Assembly: GCF_000430005.1 (NCBI RefSeq)
Contig: NZ_AUCY01000011.1
Coordinates: 1-64,000, forward strand
Reading direction: 5' to 3'
Source: Desulfovibrio cuneatus DSM 11391
Lineage (GTDB): Bacteria > Desulfobacterota > Desulfovibrionia > Desulfovibrionales > Desulfovibrionaceae
Length of the DNA stretch: 64,000 nucleotides
Position 1 is the stretch's first letter. Each line of letters starts with the position of its first letter. Shown here one piece after another: positions 35,632 through 45,695 of the stretch. The position numbers were made by a program, and so were the translations under genes. A model generated the notes under the pieces. It did not search any database. It worked only from the letters and a program-made list of their open reading frames with translations, and was not told where the DNA came from.

Positions 35632-36277
35632 GGGGGACCCTCTTGGCTTCTGTAGTCTAATAAAGAATGGTGGCTGGTTTATGGAATGCAGCCATGCAAA
35701 TACAACACGTTTGCGGTTGCAAATGAAAAATATTGCAAGCGAATTTTTAGGAAAATTTGGGTACGCGCTTGCTTGTGTATTATACCCCCAGTGCCGTAGC
35801 TTTTATAATGTAAAAGGTGTGGGAATTGCTCTACTTTCTTAGGCGCAGAAAGGGTGGCGGTGCCTGCCCTTAAATTTGCTATATGACAATAAAAGATAAG
35901 AAATGTTCTTGCAATAAGTTTCTTTTAAAACAGTATGTTGTCATATCTTTTTCTGTCACAAATTTGTCTTGAATTTGACAATTTTGGACATTGTGAAATA
36001 AGATTCTTTTGCTGGGAATTGTTCGTTTCAAAGGTCGCTGAAAACGCTATTTCCTTAGAGAACACTGGAAGATAAAGGTATATAACTATATATAGTATTG
36101 ATGGGTGGAGACAGAGTATGTGCAAGAATGAAGTGTTTGCCAGCAGGAGGATAAAAAAAATGCACGGCACAGGCAAGCGCCTGTACCGTGCGGGGAAGGA
36201 AGGGGAATTGTGTGAAGAATCGCCTCTTGAAAACTGTTATTTCAGCACACCCCATATAAGGCCCTGGTGCGATACCC
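35632..36277. other. AT-rich intergenic region
   Basis: About 645 bp between two minus-strand genes. It contains upstream sequence for the chemoreceptor at its left end and the terminator of the histidine kinase operon at 36153-36191. The AT-rich middle has several A/T runs and TATATAG but no ORF or repeat I can support. Confidence 0.5.
36153..36191 (-). terminator. Terminator of the ABC transporter-histidine kinase operon
   Basis: GCACGGTACAGGC pairs with GCCTGTGCCGTGC across a four-base loop on the minus strand, followed by eight T residues. It is 85 bases past the kinase stop. Confidence 0.9.
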
Positions 36278-39200
36278 TTACTTGTGCACCAGTGCCTGAA
36301 TTTTTGCCAGAATCAACTCGGTATCAATGGGTTTCATGGCATGGTCATTCATGCCACTTGCAAGGCAGGCCTGCACATCTTCCGTAAAGGCGTTAGCTGT
36401 CATGGCAATAATGGGAATGTTTTTGGCCGCAGGTGTGCCTAGGGCGCGAATGGCGCGGGTTGCTTCATAGCCATTCATAACGGGCATTTGCACGTCCATC
36501 ACAATAACATCAAAAGCGTCCTGGTTCTGGCTAAAAATATTCAGGGCTTCCTGGCCGTTTTCGGCTGTGGTAATGTGTATTCCTGAAGGTTCTATGAGGG
36601 TGGTAAAGATTTCCCGGTTAATATCCAGGTCTTCTACCAGCAATAGGCGCAGGCCTGCCAGGGAGGAAGCAGACATTAGGGTGGCTTGCTGTTCTGCTTG
36701 TTCTGCGGGGAGCAAGGCCGAAAGGCAGGCAAGGAGTGGGGAAGGTAATAGCGGCAGGGCCAAAAAATGGGAAATGCCCATGGCAGTGGCTTCGTTTTCC
36801 CAGTAGGTCCATTGGGAACTTGGGCTTACCAGGGCGCAAGGCAGGCCCGCTGCCGCAGCATGGGCCTCCTGCACTGCAAGCAGGCTTTGCGGCCCTTTGC
36901 AGGCATGCAATAAGACGGCAGTAACGGCAGGTGCCTTGGCTTGTGCGATGTTTTCCTTCAGTAGGGCACTTACTTCCTGCGCAGAACTGGCAAGGGAATG
37001 GGAAAAACCGACCAATGCGGCGATGCGGCTAAACATGGCTTGCAGGGTTGGGTCCTGGCTTACCAGTACAAGATGCATTGTGTTTGTGCGTGTAAGGACG
37101 GGGCATGTGGTGGTGACACCCGCCTGCATGCATGTGTGTTTGTTTTCCTGCGTGCATAATGGGAGCCCGGCTTGCGTGCCGGGGCACGCTTCAAGCAGGC
37201 TGGGCTGGGCTGCTGGTTGCAGGGGCACTTCAAAAAAGAAGGTAGCCCCTTGTTCCGGCTGCGACTGCACGCCAATGTGCCCGCCCATTTTGTTCACAAT
37301 ACTTTTGGAAATGGCAAGCCCAAGGCCTGTGCCCCCAAAGCGTGATGCAATGGAAGAGTCTGCCTGGGTAAAGGCGGAAAACAGGCGGTCAATTTGTTCC
37401 TGCGTCAAGCCAATGCCCGTGTCTTTTACAGCAAATACCAGGACTGCATTGGCACCAGATGTTTCTACCTGCTGCACCGAAAGGGTAATGGTGCCTCCTT
37501 CCGGGGTAAATTTAATGGCATTGCCCACCAGGTTGGTGAGCACCTGGGAAAGGCGCAGTTCATCGGTTACGTAATTGCGGCACATTGCCTCTGTGGGTTC
37601 AACCAACAGGGTTTGGCCCTTTTCTTCTGCCTTTGGCGCAAACATGGTACACAGGGCAACAAATACATTTTCCAGGTACACCGGGGCATTGTGCAATTCC
37701 AGCTTGCCAGCTTCAATTTTGGACATGTCCAGAATGTCGTTGAGCAGGCCCAAAAGGTGTATGGAAGAGGATTTAATGCTGTTCAAGCAGTACTTGAGCT
37801 TTGAGACTTCATTTGTTTTTTCAGCTATTTGAGCCATACCCATAATGGCGTTCATGGGGGTTCGTATTTCATGGCTCATAATGGAAAGAAAGTCGCTTTT
37901 GGCCCGGTTGGCCTGCACAAGCTGGCTGGTGCGCTCTTCCACAATGGCTTCCAGGTTTCTGTTCAGCCTTCTGTTTTTGGCAAGCAATGTTGCCACTGTC
38001 CCCAAACCAAGCCCCAAAAGTACCAGGGCGGCAATAATGTAGGGCAAGGTGTCTTTAAGCATTTTGCTGTTATAATCGAACACCTTGCGCTTCCAGTGCT
38101 CTGCAATGGTGTCTGTTTCCACCAGGGGCATGACTTTATCAAGAATGGAGCGCAAAATAATTTCATCTTTATGCAACCCGAAGTTGGAATAGGAAGGGTA
38201 CTGGAACACAAAGTTGGCCTTAAAGCCGGGCTTTTCCAGGTAGTTTGTAAAGCTGAGCAGGGCTGATTCCGTTTGCATAAGCAGGTCAATTTCCCCTTTT
38301 TCCAGGGCTGGATAGGCTTGATCTGCACCATGAAATACTACAATATTGCTATGGTCGGGGAACCAGTCGGAAAATAGTTCCGAAGCGGCTGTGTCTTGCA
38401 ACAGTCCGACTTTGGCGTGGCGAATGTCGTTAATACTTTGGTTTGGGAAATCGGCACGGGAAATAAGAGCAAAGTAGTCTGTGTTGTAGGGGTAGTTTGG
38501 CCATATAAAGCGAGTGTTGCGCTCTTCAGTGGGAACGAGTTCAGTAACAAGGGAGATTTTGCCATTTCCCAATTGCTGCAAAAGTTCTGGCCAGCGCACA
38601 TTCGGGTTGTTGGCAATGCGTACCTGTAAGCCGCTGAGCCGGGCTATATGGTCCAGGACGTCAACGGCAATCCCCTGAAACTGTTGTTCCTTGGGGTTAT
38701 AAAAAGAAATGGGGTAATTTTCATTTTCCGCCCCAATTAAAACCGCTGTTTCTTGCGTGCTGTGCTGTTTTATGTACAATTTTTCTGTGTTTGTGAGCAA
38801 ATTTTCCAGGCGGTTTGTCATGTACAATTCTTGCCCTTGCTTGTGCAGCGCGGCAATGTGCACTAGGCCACCTGCAAGAAAATAGCGTTGCAGCACATCA
38901 ATAACAGGCTTCAACTGGGGGTTGGCTGTGGTTATGGACAAAGGGGAATAGCGTAAGGGGTAATATTCTTGTGAGTGAATAACGGGAGTATGCTGGAAGG
39001 CGGCTTCAACAGAGCCTTCATCAATATACACATCCAGGGTACCTTGTTCCAGGCCATCCAGAATGTCTGCTTCCGATTCCATGAACTGCGGCACAAAGGG
39101 AAGTTGCCAGGAACTTTTTACAATTCCATAACTGGTGGTGCCCTTCAAAAAGCCTGCTTGCAAGGGGCGTTCCTTGGCAATGTCGGCAAGGGGCGGGTTG

Positions 39201-39658
39201 TTCTTGTTGGTGAAAATTTTGAAAATGCGGTTAAAGAACGGCGTGGTCATAAGATATTTTGCATGCCGTTCAGGCGTTGGGCTGAGTTCCCCTGTAAGGT
39301 CAAGGCGGTGGCTATGGAGTGCATTAACAAGCGCATCCCATTCCAGCACCTTGGCTTGCACGGGCATGCCAAGCAGCTCTTCAAGGTGTTCTGTCACAAG
39401 GCGCACAAACCCGTCTGGCTTGCCTTTGTATCCGTAAAAGGCTTCAGTGGTAAGGGCCATGCCAAAAGAAAGCGTTGGGTGCTCTTTTTTCAGGGCTTCC
39501 AGAGCGTCAATTTCCGCTTGGGTAATGCCGGGAATGTTGGTGTAATGGGTAATGGGGGGCGGTGCTTGCCGGGGGGCAGGGCTGTTTTCACAGCCAGACA
39601 CCATGCAGGCTACGCAAAGCCAGCAAAGCAGTAAGGGAATGCGCCAGAAGGTGTACAT
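36278..39658 (-). CDS. Hybrid sensor histidine kinase with tandem periplasmic binding domains
   Basis: This 1126-aa BvgS-like sensor has a lipobox-like start (ACMVSGCENS), then two SBP_bac_3 solute-binding domains in the periplasm (about residues 45-285 and 300-535). A membrane segment follows (PYIIAALVLLGLGLGTVATLL), then a HisKA domain with SIMSHEIRTPMNAIMG, and a HATPase domain with GGTGLGLAISKSIV. After it comes a degenerate receiver-like region with no clear phospho-acceptor (LVLVSQDPTLQ...VTAVLLH) and a full receiver with DVIVMDVQMPVMNG. It begins 11 bases after the ABC ATPase stop, so transport and sensing are co-expressed. No HTH output regulator lies nearby. Confidence 0.9.
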   Translation of the reverse strand: MYTFWRIPLLLCWLCVACMVSGCENSPAPRQAPPPITHYTNIPGITQAEIDALEALKKEHPTLSFGMALTTEAFYGYKGKPDGFVRLVTEHLEELLGMPVQAKVLEWDALVNALHSHRLDLTGELSPTPERHAKYLMTTPFFNRIFKIFTNKNNPPLADIAKERPLQAGFLKGTTSYGIVKSSWQLPFVPQFMESEADILDGLEQGTLDVYIDEGSVEAAFQHTPVIHSQEYYPLRYSPLSITTANPQLKPVIDVLQRYFLAGGLVHIAALHKQGQELYMTNRLENLLTNTEKLYIKQHSTQETAVLIGAENENYPISFYNPKEQQFQGIAVDVLDHIARLSGLQVRIANNPNVRWPELLQQLGNGKISLVTELVPTEERNTRFIWPNYPYNTDYFALISRADFPNQSINDIRHAKVGLLQDTAASELFSDWFPDHSNIVVFHGADQAYPALEKGEIDLLMQTESALLSFTNYLEKPGFKANFVFQYPSYSNFGLHKDEIILRSILDKVMPLVETDTIAEHWKRKVFDYNSKMLKDTLPYIIAALVLLGLGLGTVATLLAKNRRLNRNLEAIVEERTSQLVQANRAKSDFLSIMSHEIRTPMNAIMGMAQIAEKTNEVSKLKYCLNSIKSSSIHLLGLLNDILDMSKIEAGKLELHNAPVYLENVFVALCTMFAPKAEEKGQTLLVEPTEAMCRNYVTDELRLSQVLTNLVGNAIKFTPEGGTITLSVQQVETSGANAVLVFAVKDTGIGLTQEQIDRLFSAFTQADSSIASRFGGTGLGLAISKSIVNKMGGHIGVQSQPEQGATFFFEVPLQPAAQPSLLEACPGTQAGLPLCTQENKHTCMQAGVTTTCPVLTRTNTMHLVLVSQDPTLQAMFSRIAALVGFSHSLASSAQEVSALLKENIAQAKAPAVTAVLLHACKGPQSLLAVQEAHAAAAGLPCALVSPSSQWTYWENEATAMGISHFLALPLLPSPLLACLSALLPAEQAEQQATLMSASSLAGLRLLLVEDLDINREIFTTLIEPSGIHITTAENGQEALNIFSQNQDAFDVIVMDVQMPVMNGYEATRAIRALGTPAAKNIPIIAMTANAFTEDVQACLASGMNDHAMKPIDTELILAKIQALVHK

Positions 39659-39669
39659 GGAAAGCCTCG

Positions 39670-40464
39670 TTACACAAGTAACATGCGGTCGGAAAATTCA
39701 GCAATACCTACGGAATGGAAGCTTTCCAGCAGGGTATCTACCGTAAGGCTTTTCACTTTTTCGCCGCGTACATCAAAAATAACACGACCCCTGTGCATCA
39801 TGATAACACGTGAACCAAAGGCCAGGGCGTGGTGCATGTTGTGGGTGATCATGAGTGTGGTCAGGGAGAGTTCTTCCACAAGCTCTCGGGTCAGGCTTAA
39901 AATCAGTTCGGCTGTTTTGGGGTCCAGTGCGGCTGTGTGTTCATCCAGCAGTAGAATATCAGGGCGTACCAGGGTGGCCATAAGCATGGTTAAGGCCTGG
40001 CGCTGGCCACCGGAAAGTAGGCCAACCCTGTCGTGCAGGCGGTTTTCCAGGCCAAGTTCCAGCTTTTTAAGCCTGTTTTGGAACAGTTCACGGTGGGCTG
40101 GCTTCACACCACGGCTAAGGCCACGCCTTTTGCCGCGCAACATGGCAATGGCCATGTTTTCTTCAATGGTCATGTTGGCGGAAGTGCCACTGAGGGGGTC
40201 TTGGAATACCCTGCCAATGAATTTGGCCCGTTTGTGTTCTGGCCAGTTGGTTATGGCATTGTCTTGCAGCACTACGCTGCCTTCGTCAGGAAAAAAGGTG
40301 CCTGCAATGCTGTTCATGAGGGTGGATTTGCCCGCCCCGTTGGAACCAATGACACACACAAATTCGCCTTTTTCAATGTCCAGGGTCACTCCGTCTAAAG
40401 CAAGCACTTCATTTATGGTGCCGCGCCCAAAATATTTCCGTACACCGTTCAGGCGGAGCATCAT
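39670..40464 (-). CDS. ABC transporter ATP-binding protein
   Basis: This 264-aa ATPase has Walker A GSNGAGKSTLMN near residue 40, the signature LLSGGQRQALTMLMA near 150, Walker B ILLLDEHTAALDP near 170, and the switch histidine in LMITHNMHHAL. It pairs with the permease and binding protein encoded upstream. This trio matches the TrpXYZ/'ABC_sub_bind' class, some members of which import aromatic amino acids. It overlaps the permease by four bases (ATGA). Confidence 0.92.
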   Translation of the reverse strand: MMLRLNGVRKYFGRGTINEVLALDGVTLDIEKGEFVCVIGSNGAGKSTLMNSIAGTFFPDEGSVVLQDNAITNWPEHKRAKFIGRVFQDPLSGTSANMTIEENMAIAMLRGKRRGLSRGVKPAHRELFQNRLKKLELGLENRLHDRVGLLSGGQRQALTMLMATLVRPDILLLDEHTAALDPKTAELILSLTRELVEELSLTTLMITHNMHHALAFGSRVIMMHRGRVIFDVRGEKVKSLTVDTLLESFHSVGIAEFSDRMLLV

Positions 40465-41360
40465 TTGCGTAACCTCTTTTGCAATTGGGGCAAGATAAGG
40501 GCAAATACCACCAATATGGAGGTAATGAGGTTCAAATCGCTTGGCTGGAAGGAAAATTCACCCACTTTTATGCCCAGGGCAAAAGCAATGGCAAGGCGGT
40601 ATACCACAGAGCCAAGAACCACGGCAACAACACAGCGCCCCACGCTGCTGCCCCCGGCGCGGGAACCAAAAAGGGTTTCCCCCACCACAATGGAAGCAAG
40701 CCCGGCCACAATGGTGCCCACCCCCATGTTCACGTCGGCAGCGCCCTGGTTTTGGGCAATGAGTGCCCCGGAAACAGCCACCATGGCGTTGGAAAGGCCA
40801 ACCCCAAGAATAATCATGGAGTGGGTGTTCACCCCCATGCTTTTGATCATTTTTGGGTTGTCCCCTGTGGCAATAAGGGCCTGTCCAGTTTCTGTTTGCA
40901 TAAACCAGAACAGCAGGGCCCCTGCGACCATGGCGAAGCCGCCAAAAACAATGGGAGATGCCAAAAAGGGGGTAATCCCCATTTCAATGAGTGGACTGAA
41001 CACAAAGGGCAAGCCCAAAAGCGGCAGGTTTGGCCCCCCCATAATGCGTATATTCACGCTGTACAGGGCTGTCATGGTAAGGATGGAGGCAAGAAGATGC
41101 AGGATGTTAAATTTGGTGTTCAAAATACCCGTCACACTGCCAGCCAGGAAACCGGCAAAGGCAGCAGGTATAAGCGCAAGAAAAGGCGGCATACCCTGGG
41201 CAAGGCATACCGAACCCACAGCCGCCCCAAGGGGCAGGCTGCCGTCCACCGTTAGATCCGGAAAGTCCAGCAAGCGAAACGTCATGAATACGCCCAGGGA
41301 CATCATGCCATACACAAGCCCCTGTTCAATGGCCCCAGAAACAGCATACCAGGTTATCAC
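40461..41360 (-). CDS. ABC transporter permease
   Basis: This 299-aa inner-membrane protein has about eight to nine hydrophobic segments. Its N-terminus MTFRLLDFPDLTVDGSLPLG is typical of BPD_transp_2 permeases of the TrpXYZ type. I chose the GTG start at 41360, which has GAGAGGA upstream; the ATG 21 codons earlier adds residues without a ribosome site. Confidence 0.88.
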   Translation of the reverse strand: MITWYAVSGAIEQGLVYGMMSLGVFMTFRLLDFPDLTVDGSLPLGAAVGSVCLAQGMPPFLALIPAAFAGFLAGSVTGILNTKFNILHLLASILTMTALYSVNIRIMGGPNLPLLGLPFVFSPLIEMGITPFLASPIVFGGFAMVAGALLFWFMQTETGQALIATGDNPKMIKSMGVNTHSMIILGVGLSNAMVAVSGALIAQNQGAADVNMGVGTIVAGLASIVVGETLFGSRAGGSSVGRCVVAVVLGSVVYRLAIAFALGIKVGEFSFQPSDLNLITSILVVFALILPQLQKRLRK

Positions 41361-41511
41361 ACAGTTCCTCTCAATATAAATGTTTTCATAAACCGTTGGG
41401 GTAGCCAGATGAGAGTATTGCACAATTGAAATTGCAGCATTTTACTTGGGTAGGCTCTACCTCTTCACGATGCCCCAACGGAAATATGAAAAAGCAGCGT
41501 TATGGCCGTTG

Positions 41512-42489
41512 TTATTTTACAAGGAAGTCAGCTTTTTTCATCAACTCTTCAGAAATTTTCAGGCCCATGCCGTGTGATTTCTTCAGGTTAATAACGAGCT
41601 GGAGGTCTTTCAACTCTTCCACAGGCATTTTGGAAACATCTGCCCCATGTATCATAATTTGCTGGGCCATTTTGGCGGTTTGGCGCCCAAGGCGGTAATA
41701 GTCGATACCCACAGTTAGTGCCCCACCGCGTTTTACAGAATCTGTTTCAGCGGGGTACAGGGGGATTTTGTTTTCCAGGCATACTTTAATGACTGGTTCC
41801 ATGTTGGCAATAACGGTGTTGTCTGTAGGCAGGAAAATGGCGTCTACCTTGCCCACCAGGCTTTTGGCGGCCTGGTATACCCCGGCAGAGTTGGGGGTTA
41901 CGGCTTCCACAACATCAATGTTATTCGCTTTGCACACTTCTTTCAACAGGGCCACTTGTACTTTGGAGTTGGCTTCACCGGCGTTATAAATAACTCCCAT
42001 GCGCTTCAGTTCCGGTTGAACACTGGTAAACAGTTCAATTTGTTTTGCTGTTGGGCTCATGTCTGTTGTGCCAGAAACGTTGCCCCCAGGCAGTTGCATG
42101 GTTTTTACCAGGCCTGCGCTTACCGGGTCTGTTGTGGCGGTGAACAAAATGGGAATATCTTTTGTTTTTTGGGCAGTGGCCTGGGCGCTGGGGGTAGCAA
42201 TGGCAAGAATAACATCAGGCTTTTCCCCAACAATAATTCCTGCAATTTGCAACGTTGTGGCCATGTTGCCCTGGGCATTGTGCAGGTGGTACTTCACGTC
42301 AATGCTGTCGTCTTTCATCTGGTCCTGGAACCCTTTCAAGGAAGCATCAAGGGAAGGGTGTTCCACAAATTGGTTGATGGAAATGGTGTACGTTTTGGCG
42401 TGCGCCAGCCCTGGTGTGCCCAGCATAAGCCCTGAGCAGGCAGCCAAGGCCACCAGCGCACCAGAAACGCGGCATAATACTCTGTTCAT
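41512..42489 (-). CDS. ABC transporter solute-binding protein (ABC_sub_bind family)
   Basis: This 325-aa periplasmic protein has a signal peptide (LVALAACSGLMLGTPGLAHA|K). The ABC_sub_bind fold follows, marked by ISINQFVEHPSLDASLKGF, DVILAIATPSAQATAQKT, IPILFTATTDPVSAGLV and GVIYNAGEANSKVQVALLKE. Relatives bind tryptophan or tyrosine, but ligand choice cannot be read here. The start at 42489 follows GGAG. It is the first gene of the operon, with a promoter at 42618-42646. Confidence 0.92.
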   Translation of the reverse strand: MNRVLCRVSGALVALAACSGLMLGTPGLAHAKTYTISINQFVEHPSLDASLKGFQDQMKDDSIDVKYHLHNAQGNMATTLQIAGIIVGEKPDVILAIATPSAQATAQKTKDIPILFTATTDPVSAGLVKTMQLPGGNVSGTTDMSPTAKQIELFTSVQPELKRMGVIYNAGEANSKVQVALLKEVCKANNIDVVEAVTPNSAGVYQAAKSLVGKVDAIFLPTDNTVIANMEPVIKVCLENKIPLYPAETDSVKRGGALTVGIDYYRLGRQTAKMAQQIMIHGADVSKMPVEELKDLQLVINLKKSHGMGLKISEELMKKADFLVK

Positions 42490-42617
42490 AAGAAGGACTC
42501 CGTGGGGGTATTTCAGGCAGTGTGCCCGGTACGCATGTCCGGGGTGTTCGAAAGTGAACATATCTGCTTGATTGTATTGTGTTTATTGGAAAATAGCGTG
42601 CAGGGACTGCTGCAAAT

Positions 42618-42646
42618 TATATAAGATGATTTGTGGTGAATAGCAA
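42618..42646 (-). promoter_or_regulatory. Promoter of the ABC transporter-histidine kinase operon
   Basis: On the minus strand TTGCTA is followed after 17 bases by TATATA (or after 19 by TATAAT). The leader to the binding-protein gene would be about 120 bases. Confidence 0.6.
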
Positions 42647-42843
42647 GAAGTACATTGACGTATGCCAGAAAGCGCCTGTGCTGCAATGAAGAGATAATTT
42701 TAGCAGCAATGGAGGCATGTTTTTTGGCTCTGCCTATACATTTTGCGCGCATTGTCCCAAAAATACCCATTCAGGTGTGCAGGGGGGAGATGAGAACTCG
42801 TTGTTTTTGTATGCACTCCCCTGACCAGGGGTTACATTACGTA

Positions 42844-42878
42844 AAAACCCGCGTCTTGCCAAGGCAACAGCGGGTTTT
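42844..42878 (-). terminator. galU terminator
   Basis: AAAACCCGC and GCGGGTTTT pair, with an inner TTGCC/GGCAA, and the minus strand continues with T residues. It lies 110 bases past the galU stop. Confidence 0.8.
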
Positions 42879-42990
42879 GGGGAAAATGCAGAATGCAGGT
42901 GCATTTTAGTAATAATAAAGGACAGTTACCCTGCATTACGTTGTTGGTTGGTAGGCAGCGTGCCTGGCATGCACATTGAAAAAACCATAC

Positions 42991-43863
42991 CTACCCAAAA
43001 GGCAGCAGCGGGCGTAGGTGGCGAATGAGGTCGTCGCGCAGTTCTTCTTCTTGCAGTGCAAAGTAAATGTTGGCAGTAAGGTATTCTGCCCAATCGCCTG
43101 TATCAAACCGCATGCCGTGAATTTTCACCGCCAGCAGCCCTTGGGTATTTGCCTGGAGTTGCAATGCATCTGTCAGCTGAATTTCACCGCCATGCCCTGG
43201 GGCAATGCTTTCCAGGTGCTTAAAAATGCTGGAACTGAGCACATAGCGCCCCACAATGGCCAGGCGTGAGGGGGCTTCATCTATTTTGGGTTTTTCCACC
43301 AGTTTTTCCACCTGGTAAATACCGGGGGATATTTCTGTGCCGGATATAATGCCGTAGCGGCTCACGTGTTCCTGGGGTACTTCCATAACCCCGATGACAG
43401 AAAGGCGTTCCGACTGGGCCACGTCAATAAGCTGCTTGATGCCAGGATTCATACCAAACATGAGGTCGTCGCCTACCATAACGGCAAATGCTTCGTCCCC
43501 GCTCATCACTTCCTTGGCGCACAGCACGGCATGGCCCAGGCCAAGCTGCTGCTTCTGGCGAATGGAAATACAGTTAATCATGGTGGCAACACGGCGAATC
43601 ACTTCCAACTGCTGTGTTTTCCCGGCCCGTTCCAGCACGGCTTCCAGTTGCAGGTTGTGGTCAAAGTGGTCTTCAATGACGTTTTTATCGCGGTTGGTGA
43701 TAAAGCACACGTCATTCAGGCCAGAAGCAATGGCTTCTTCTACCACATATTGCACCACAGGTTTGTTATAAACAGGGAGCATTTCTTTGGGGATATTTTT
43801 GGTGGCAGGTAATGAGCGGGTTCCCCAGCCTGCAACAGGGATAATAACTTTATGGATATTCAT
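42991..43863 (-). CDS. galU: UTP-glucose-1-phosphate uridylyltransferase
   Basis: This 290-aa enzyme makes UDP-glucose for surface polysaccharides and trehalose/glycogen routes. The nucleotide-binding start IIPVAGWGTRSLPATKNIPK, the motif EMLPVYNKPVVQYVVEEA, and VMVGDDLMFG with its metal aspartate are all present. The start at 43863 has a perfect AAGGAGG; the upstream extension is rejected. It follows glmM on the same strand after a 330-bp gap filled by family C repeats. Confidence 0.95.
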   Translation of the reverse strand: MNIHKVIIPVAGWGTRSLPATKNIPKEMLPVYNKPVVQYVVEEAIASGLNDVCFITNRDKNVIEDHFDHNLQLEAVLERAGKTQQLEVIRRVATMINCISIRQKQQLGLGHAVLCAKEVMSGDEAFAVMVGDDLMFGMNPGIKQLIDVAQSERLSVIGVMEVPQEHVSRYGIISGTEISPGIYQVEKLVEKPKIDEAPSRLAIVGRYVLSSSIFKHLESIAPGHGGEIQLTDALQLQANTQGLLAVKIHGMRFDTGDWAEYLTANIYFALQEEELRDDLIRHLRPLLPFG

Positions 43864-44033
43864 GGGATGCCTCCTTGAGTTGTGCCGCTTTGGTGTGACC
43901 ATGTGCACACCGCTATAATATGCCTGTAAAAATGGCTATAGGCAAGGGCGCATATGGAGAAAATTCCGTATACGCCCGTAATTAATGCAAGAATAGGTTG
44001 TTTGGGAAAAAGGGGAGTTGGAATAAATGACCG

Positions 44034-44197
44034 TTTCCCTAGGAAAGCACTCATTAAGTGGCATTTTGGAAACGCTCAGTTATTTCGTTTGGCAAGGCAC
44101 GAGCTTTTTTTGAAGCAGGAGTGGACTCTTTTGTCCTCGACTGTTTCAAAAAAAGGGAAGTAACGTAGCCAAGCGGAATAAATCAGCGTTTCCCTAG
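44034..44197 (-). repeat. Family C (MITE-like) element between glmM and galU
   Basis: Read on the minus strand it begins within the glmM stop as TAGGGAAACGCTGATTTATT. It continues with CGTTACTTCCC and GTCGAGGACAAAAGAGTC, and ends with the inverted end GAAATAACTGAGCGTTTCC. Terminal arms are imperfect inverted repeats. Just beyond, a ~20-base block (AGTGCTTTCCTAGGGAAACG) repeats the glmM end, giving a second partial left end. The core is about 143 bp. The interior resembles 11284-11590 but lacks the family B insert. Confidence 0.75.
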
Positions 44198-45546
44198 GAA
44201 AGTGCTTGGCGGACCGTTTGGGCCAGGCTCGTGGCAAGGCGTTCCACTTGGGTGTCGTCTTCACCTTCCACCATAATGCGGGCCAGGGGTTCTGTGCCAG
44301 AATAGCGCAACAGCACGCGGCCCCTGCCTTTCAGCGTTTTTTCTGCTTTGGCCACGGCTGCCGCAATGGTGGGTTCATCTTCAAAGGGAATTTTGCGCTG
44401 AATGGGAACGTTGATGAGCTTTTGCGGGAACAGGTGCAGAATATCGCCCAGTTCAGAAATAGGCTTACCTTTTTCACGCATAATGCGCAGCAGTTGCAAG
44501 GCTGCCAGCAGGCCGTCGCCTGTGGTGCCATATTCCATAAATACCAGGTGGCCTGATTGTTCCCCACCAAGGATTGCGCCGTGTTCGCGCATGGCTTCCA
44601 CCACATACCTGTCGCCCACAGCCGTGCGCAGCAGTTTGCCCCCATGGTCTTTCATGAATACTTCAAGGGCCATGTTGCTCATAACGGTGCTTACCAGGGT
44701 GTTGGCTGCCAGCTTGCCTTTTTCCAGCAAGTCCAGGGCGCAAATGGCCATAATCTGGTCGCCATCCAGCACATTGCCCTTTTCATCCACCACAATGAGC
44801 CTGTCTGCATCACCGTCCAGGGCAAGGCCAATGTCTGCGCGGGTTTCGCGCACTTTGGCTGCCACCACATCCGGGTGCAAAGAGCCGCAACGGTAGTTAA
44901 TGTTCAGGCCATTGGGTTCTGTACCAATTTTAACCACTTCCGCGCCCAGTTCTTCCAGGGCCATGGGGGCCACTTTGTAGTTGGCACCGTTGGCACAGTC
45001 AATAACCACGCGCAGGCCATCAAGGGTAAGGTTGGGAGGGAAGCTGTTTTTTATGGAAACAATGTAGCGGCCCGGGGCATCATTAATTTTATAGGCGCGG
45101 CCCACGGCGGCTGGTTCCGGGTATTGCCATTCGCAGTTGGCGTCTAGCACCATGTTGGCAATGGCGTCTTCCACGCTGTCTTGCAATTTGAAGCCGCGCG
45201 AATCAAAAAACTTGATGCCATTGTCTTGGAACGGGTTGTGGGAGGCGGAAATAACAATGCCAAAGTCGGCTCGCATGCTGCGCGTTAAAAACGCAATGGC
45301 AGGGGTGGGCAGGGGCCCCACCTGGAATACGTCCATGCCTGCGGCGCATAGCCCGGCCGTAAGGGCACTTTCATAAATATAGCCGGAAAGACGGGTGTCT
45401 TTACCAATAACCACCCGGTGGCGGCGGCTGCCGGTGCGGAAATAGGAACCTGCCGCAAGGCCAAGGCGCAGGGCCATGTCTGGCAGCATGGGGTAGGTGT
45501 TCACTGTGCCGCGCATACCGTCGGTTCCGAAAAGGCGCTTGTTCAT
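44194..45546 (-). CDS. glmM: Phosphoglucosamine mutase
   Basis: This 450-aa enzyme converts glucosamine-6-phosphate to the 1-phosphate for UDP-GlcNAc. It starts with [15 protein letters not shown]. The phosphoserine loop is [15 protein letters not shown] near residue 100, the metal loop is [12 protein letters not shown] near 240, the sugar loop is GEQSGHLVF, and the phosphate loop is [12 protein letters not shown]. It lies downstream of cdaA and cdaR, the conserved order in which c-di-AMP synthesis is tied to cell-wall precursor supply. Stop TAG is shared with the family C element. Confidence 0.96.
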   Translation of the reverse strand: MNKRLFGTDGMRGTVNTYPMLPDMALRLGLAAGSYFRTGSRRHRVVIGKDTRLSGYIYESALTAGLCAAGMDVFQVGPLPTPAIAFLTRSMRADFGIVISASHNPFQDNGIKFFDSRGFKLQDSVEDAIANMVLDANCEWQYPEPAAVGRAYKINDAPGRYIVSIKNSFPPNLTLDGLRVVIDCANGANYKVAPMALEELGAEVVKIGTEPNGLNINYRCGSLHPDVVAAKVRETRADIGLALDGDADRLIVVDEKGNVLDGDQIMAICALDLLEKGKLAANTLVSTVMSNMALEVFMKDHGGKLLRTAVGDRYVVEAMREHGAILGGEQSGHLVFMEYGTTGDGLLAALQLLRIMREKGKPISELGDILHLFPQKLINVPIQRKIPFEDEPTIAAAVAKAEKTLKGRGRVLLRYSGTEPLARIMVEGEDDTQVERLATSLAQTVRQALS

Positions 45547-45660
45547 AACGAGTGTTCCTTACAGTAAGGGAAAGGCGCAATGCGCCACAATAATTATCAG
45601 AGTAATGGCTGCTATTTAGCGCTATGGAGGGGGGCCGTCAAGTGCCTTGTATGTGAATTC

Positions 45661-45695
45661 TCTAAGGAATGGCTGATTCATTCCGTTCCGCGGTG
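45661..45695 (+). repeat. Truncated family C end next to cdaR
   Basis: AAGGAATGGCTGATTCATTC resembles the family C end (GGAAACGCTGATTTATTCCG) and points toward the cdaR stop codon, so it is inverted relative to the typA and glmM copies. Only about 35 bp remain. Confidence 0.5.

Larger units (their letters stand above)
42490..42990. other. Intergenic region with operon promoter and galU terminator
   Basis: About 500 bp. It holds the promoter of the ABC operon (42618-42646) and the galU terminator (42844-42878). I see no gene. Confidence 0.6.
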
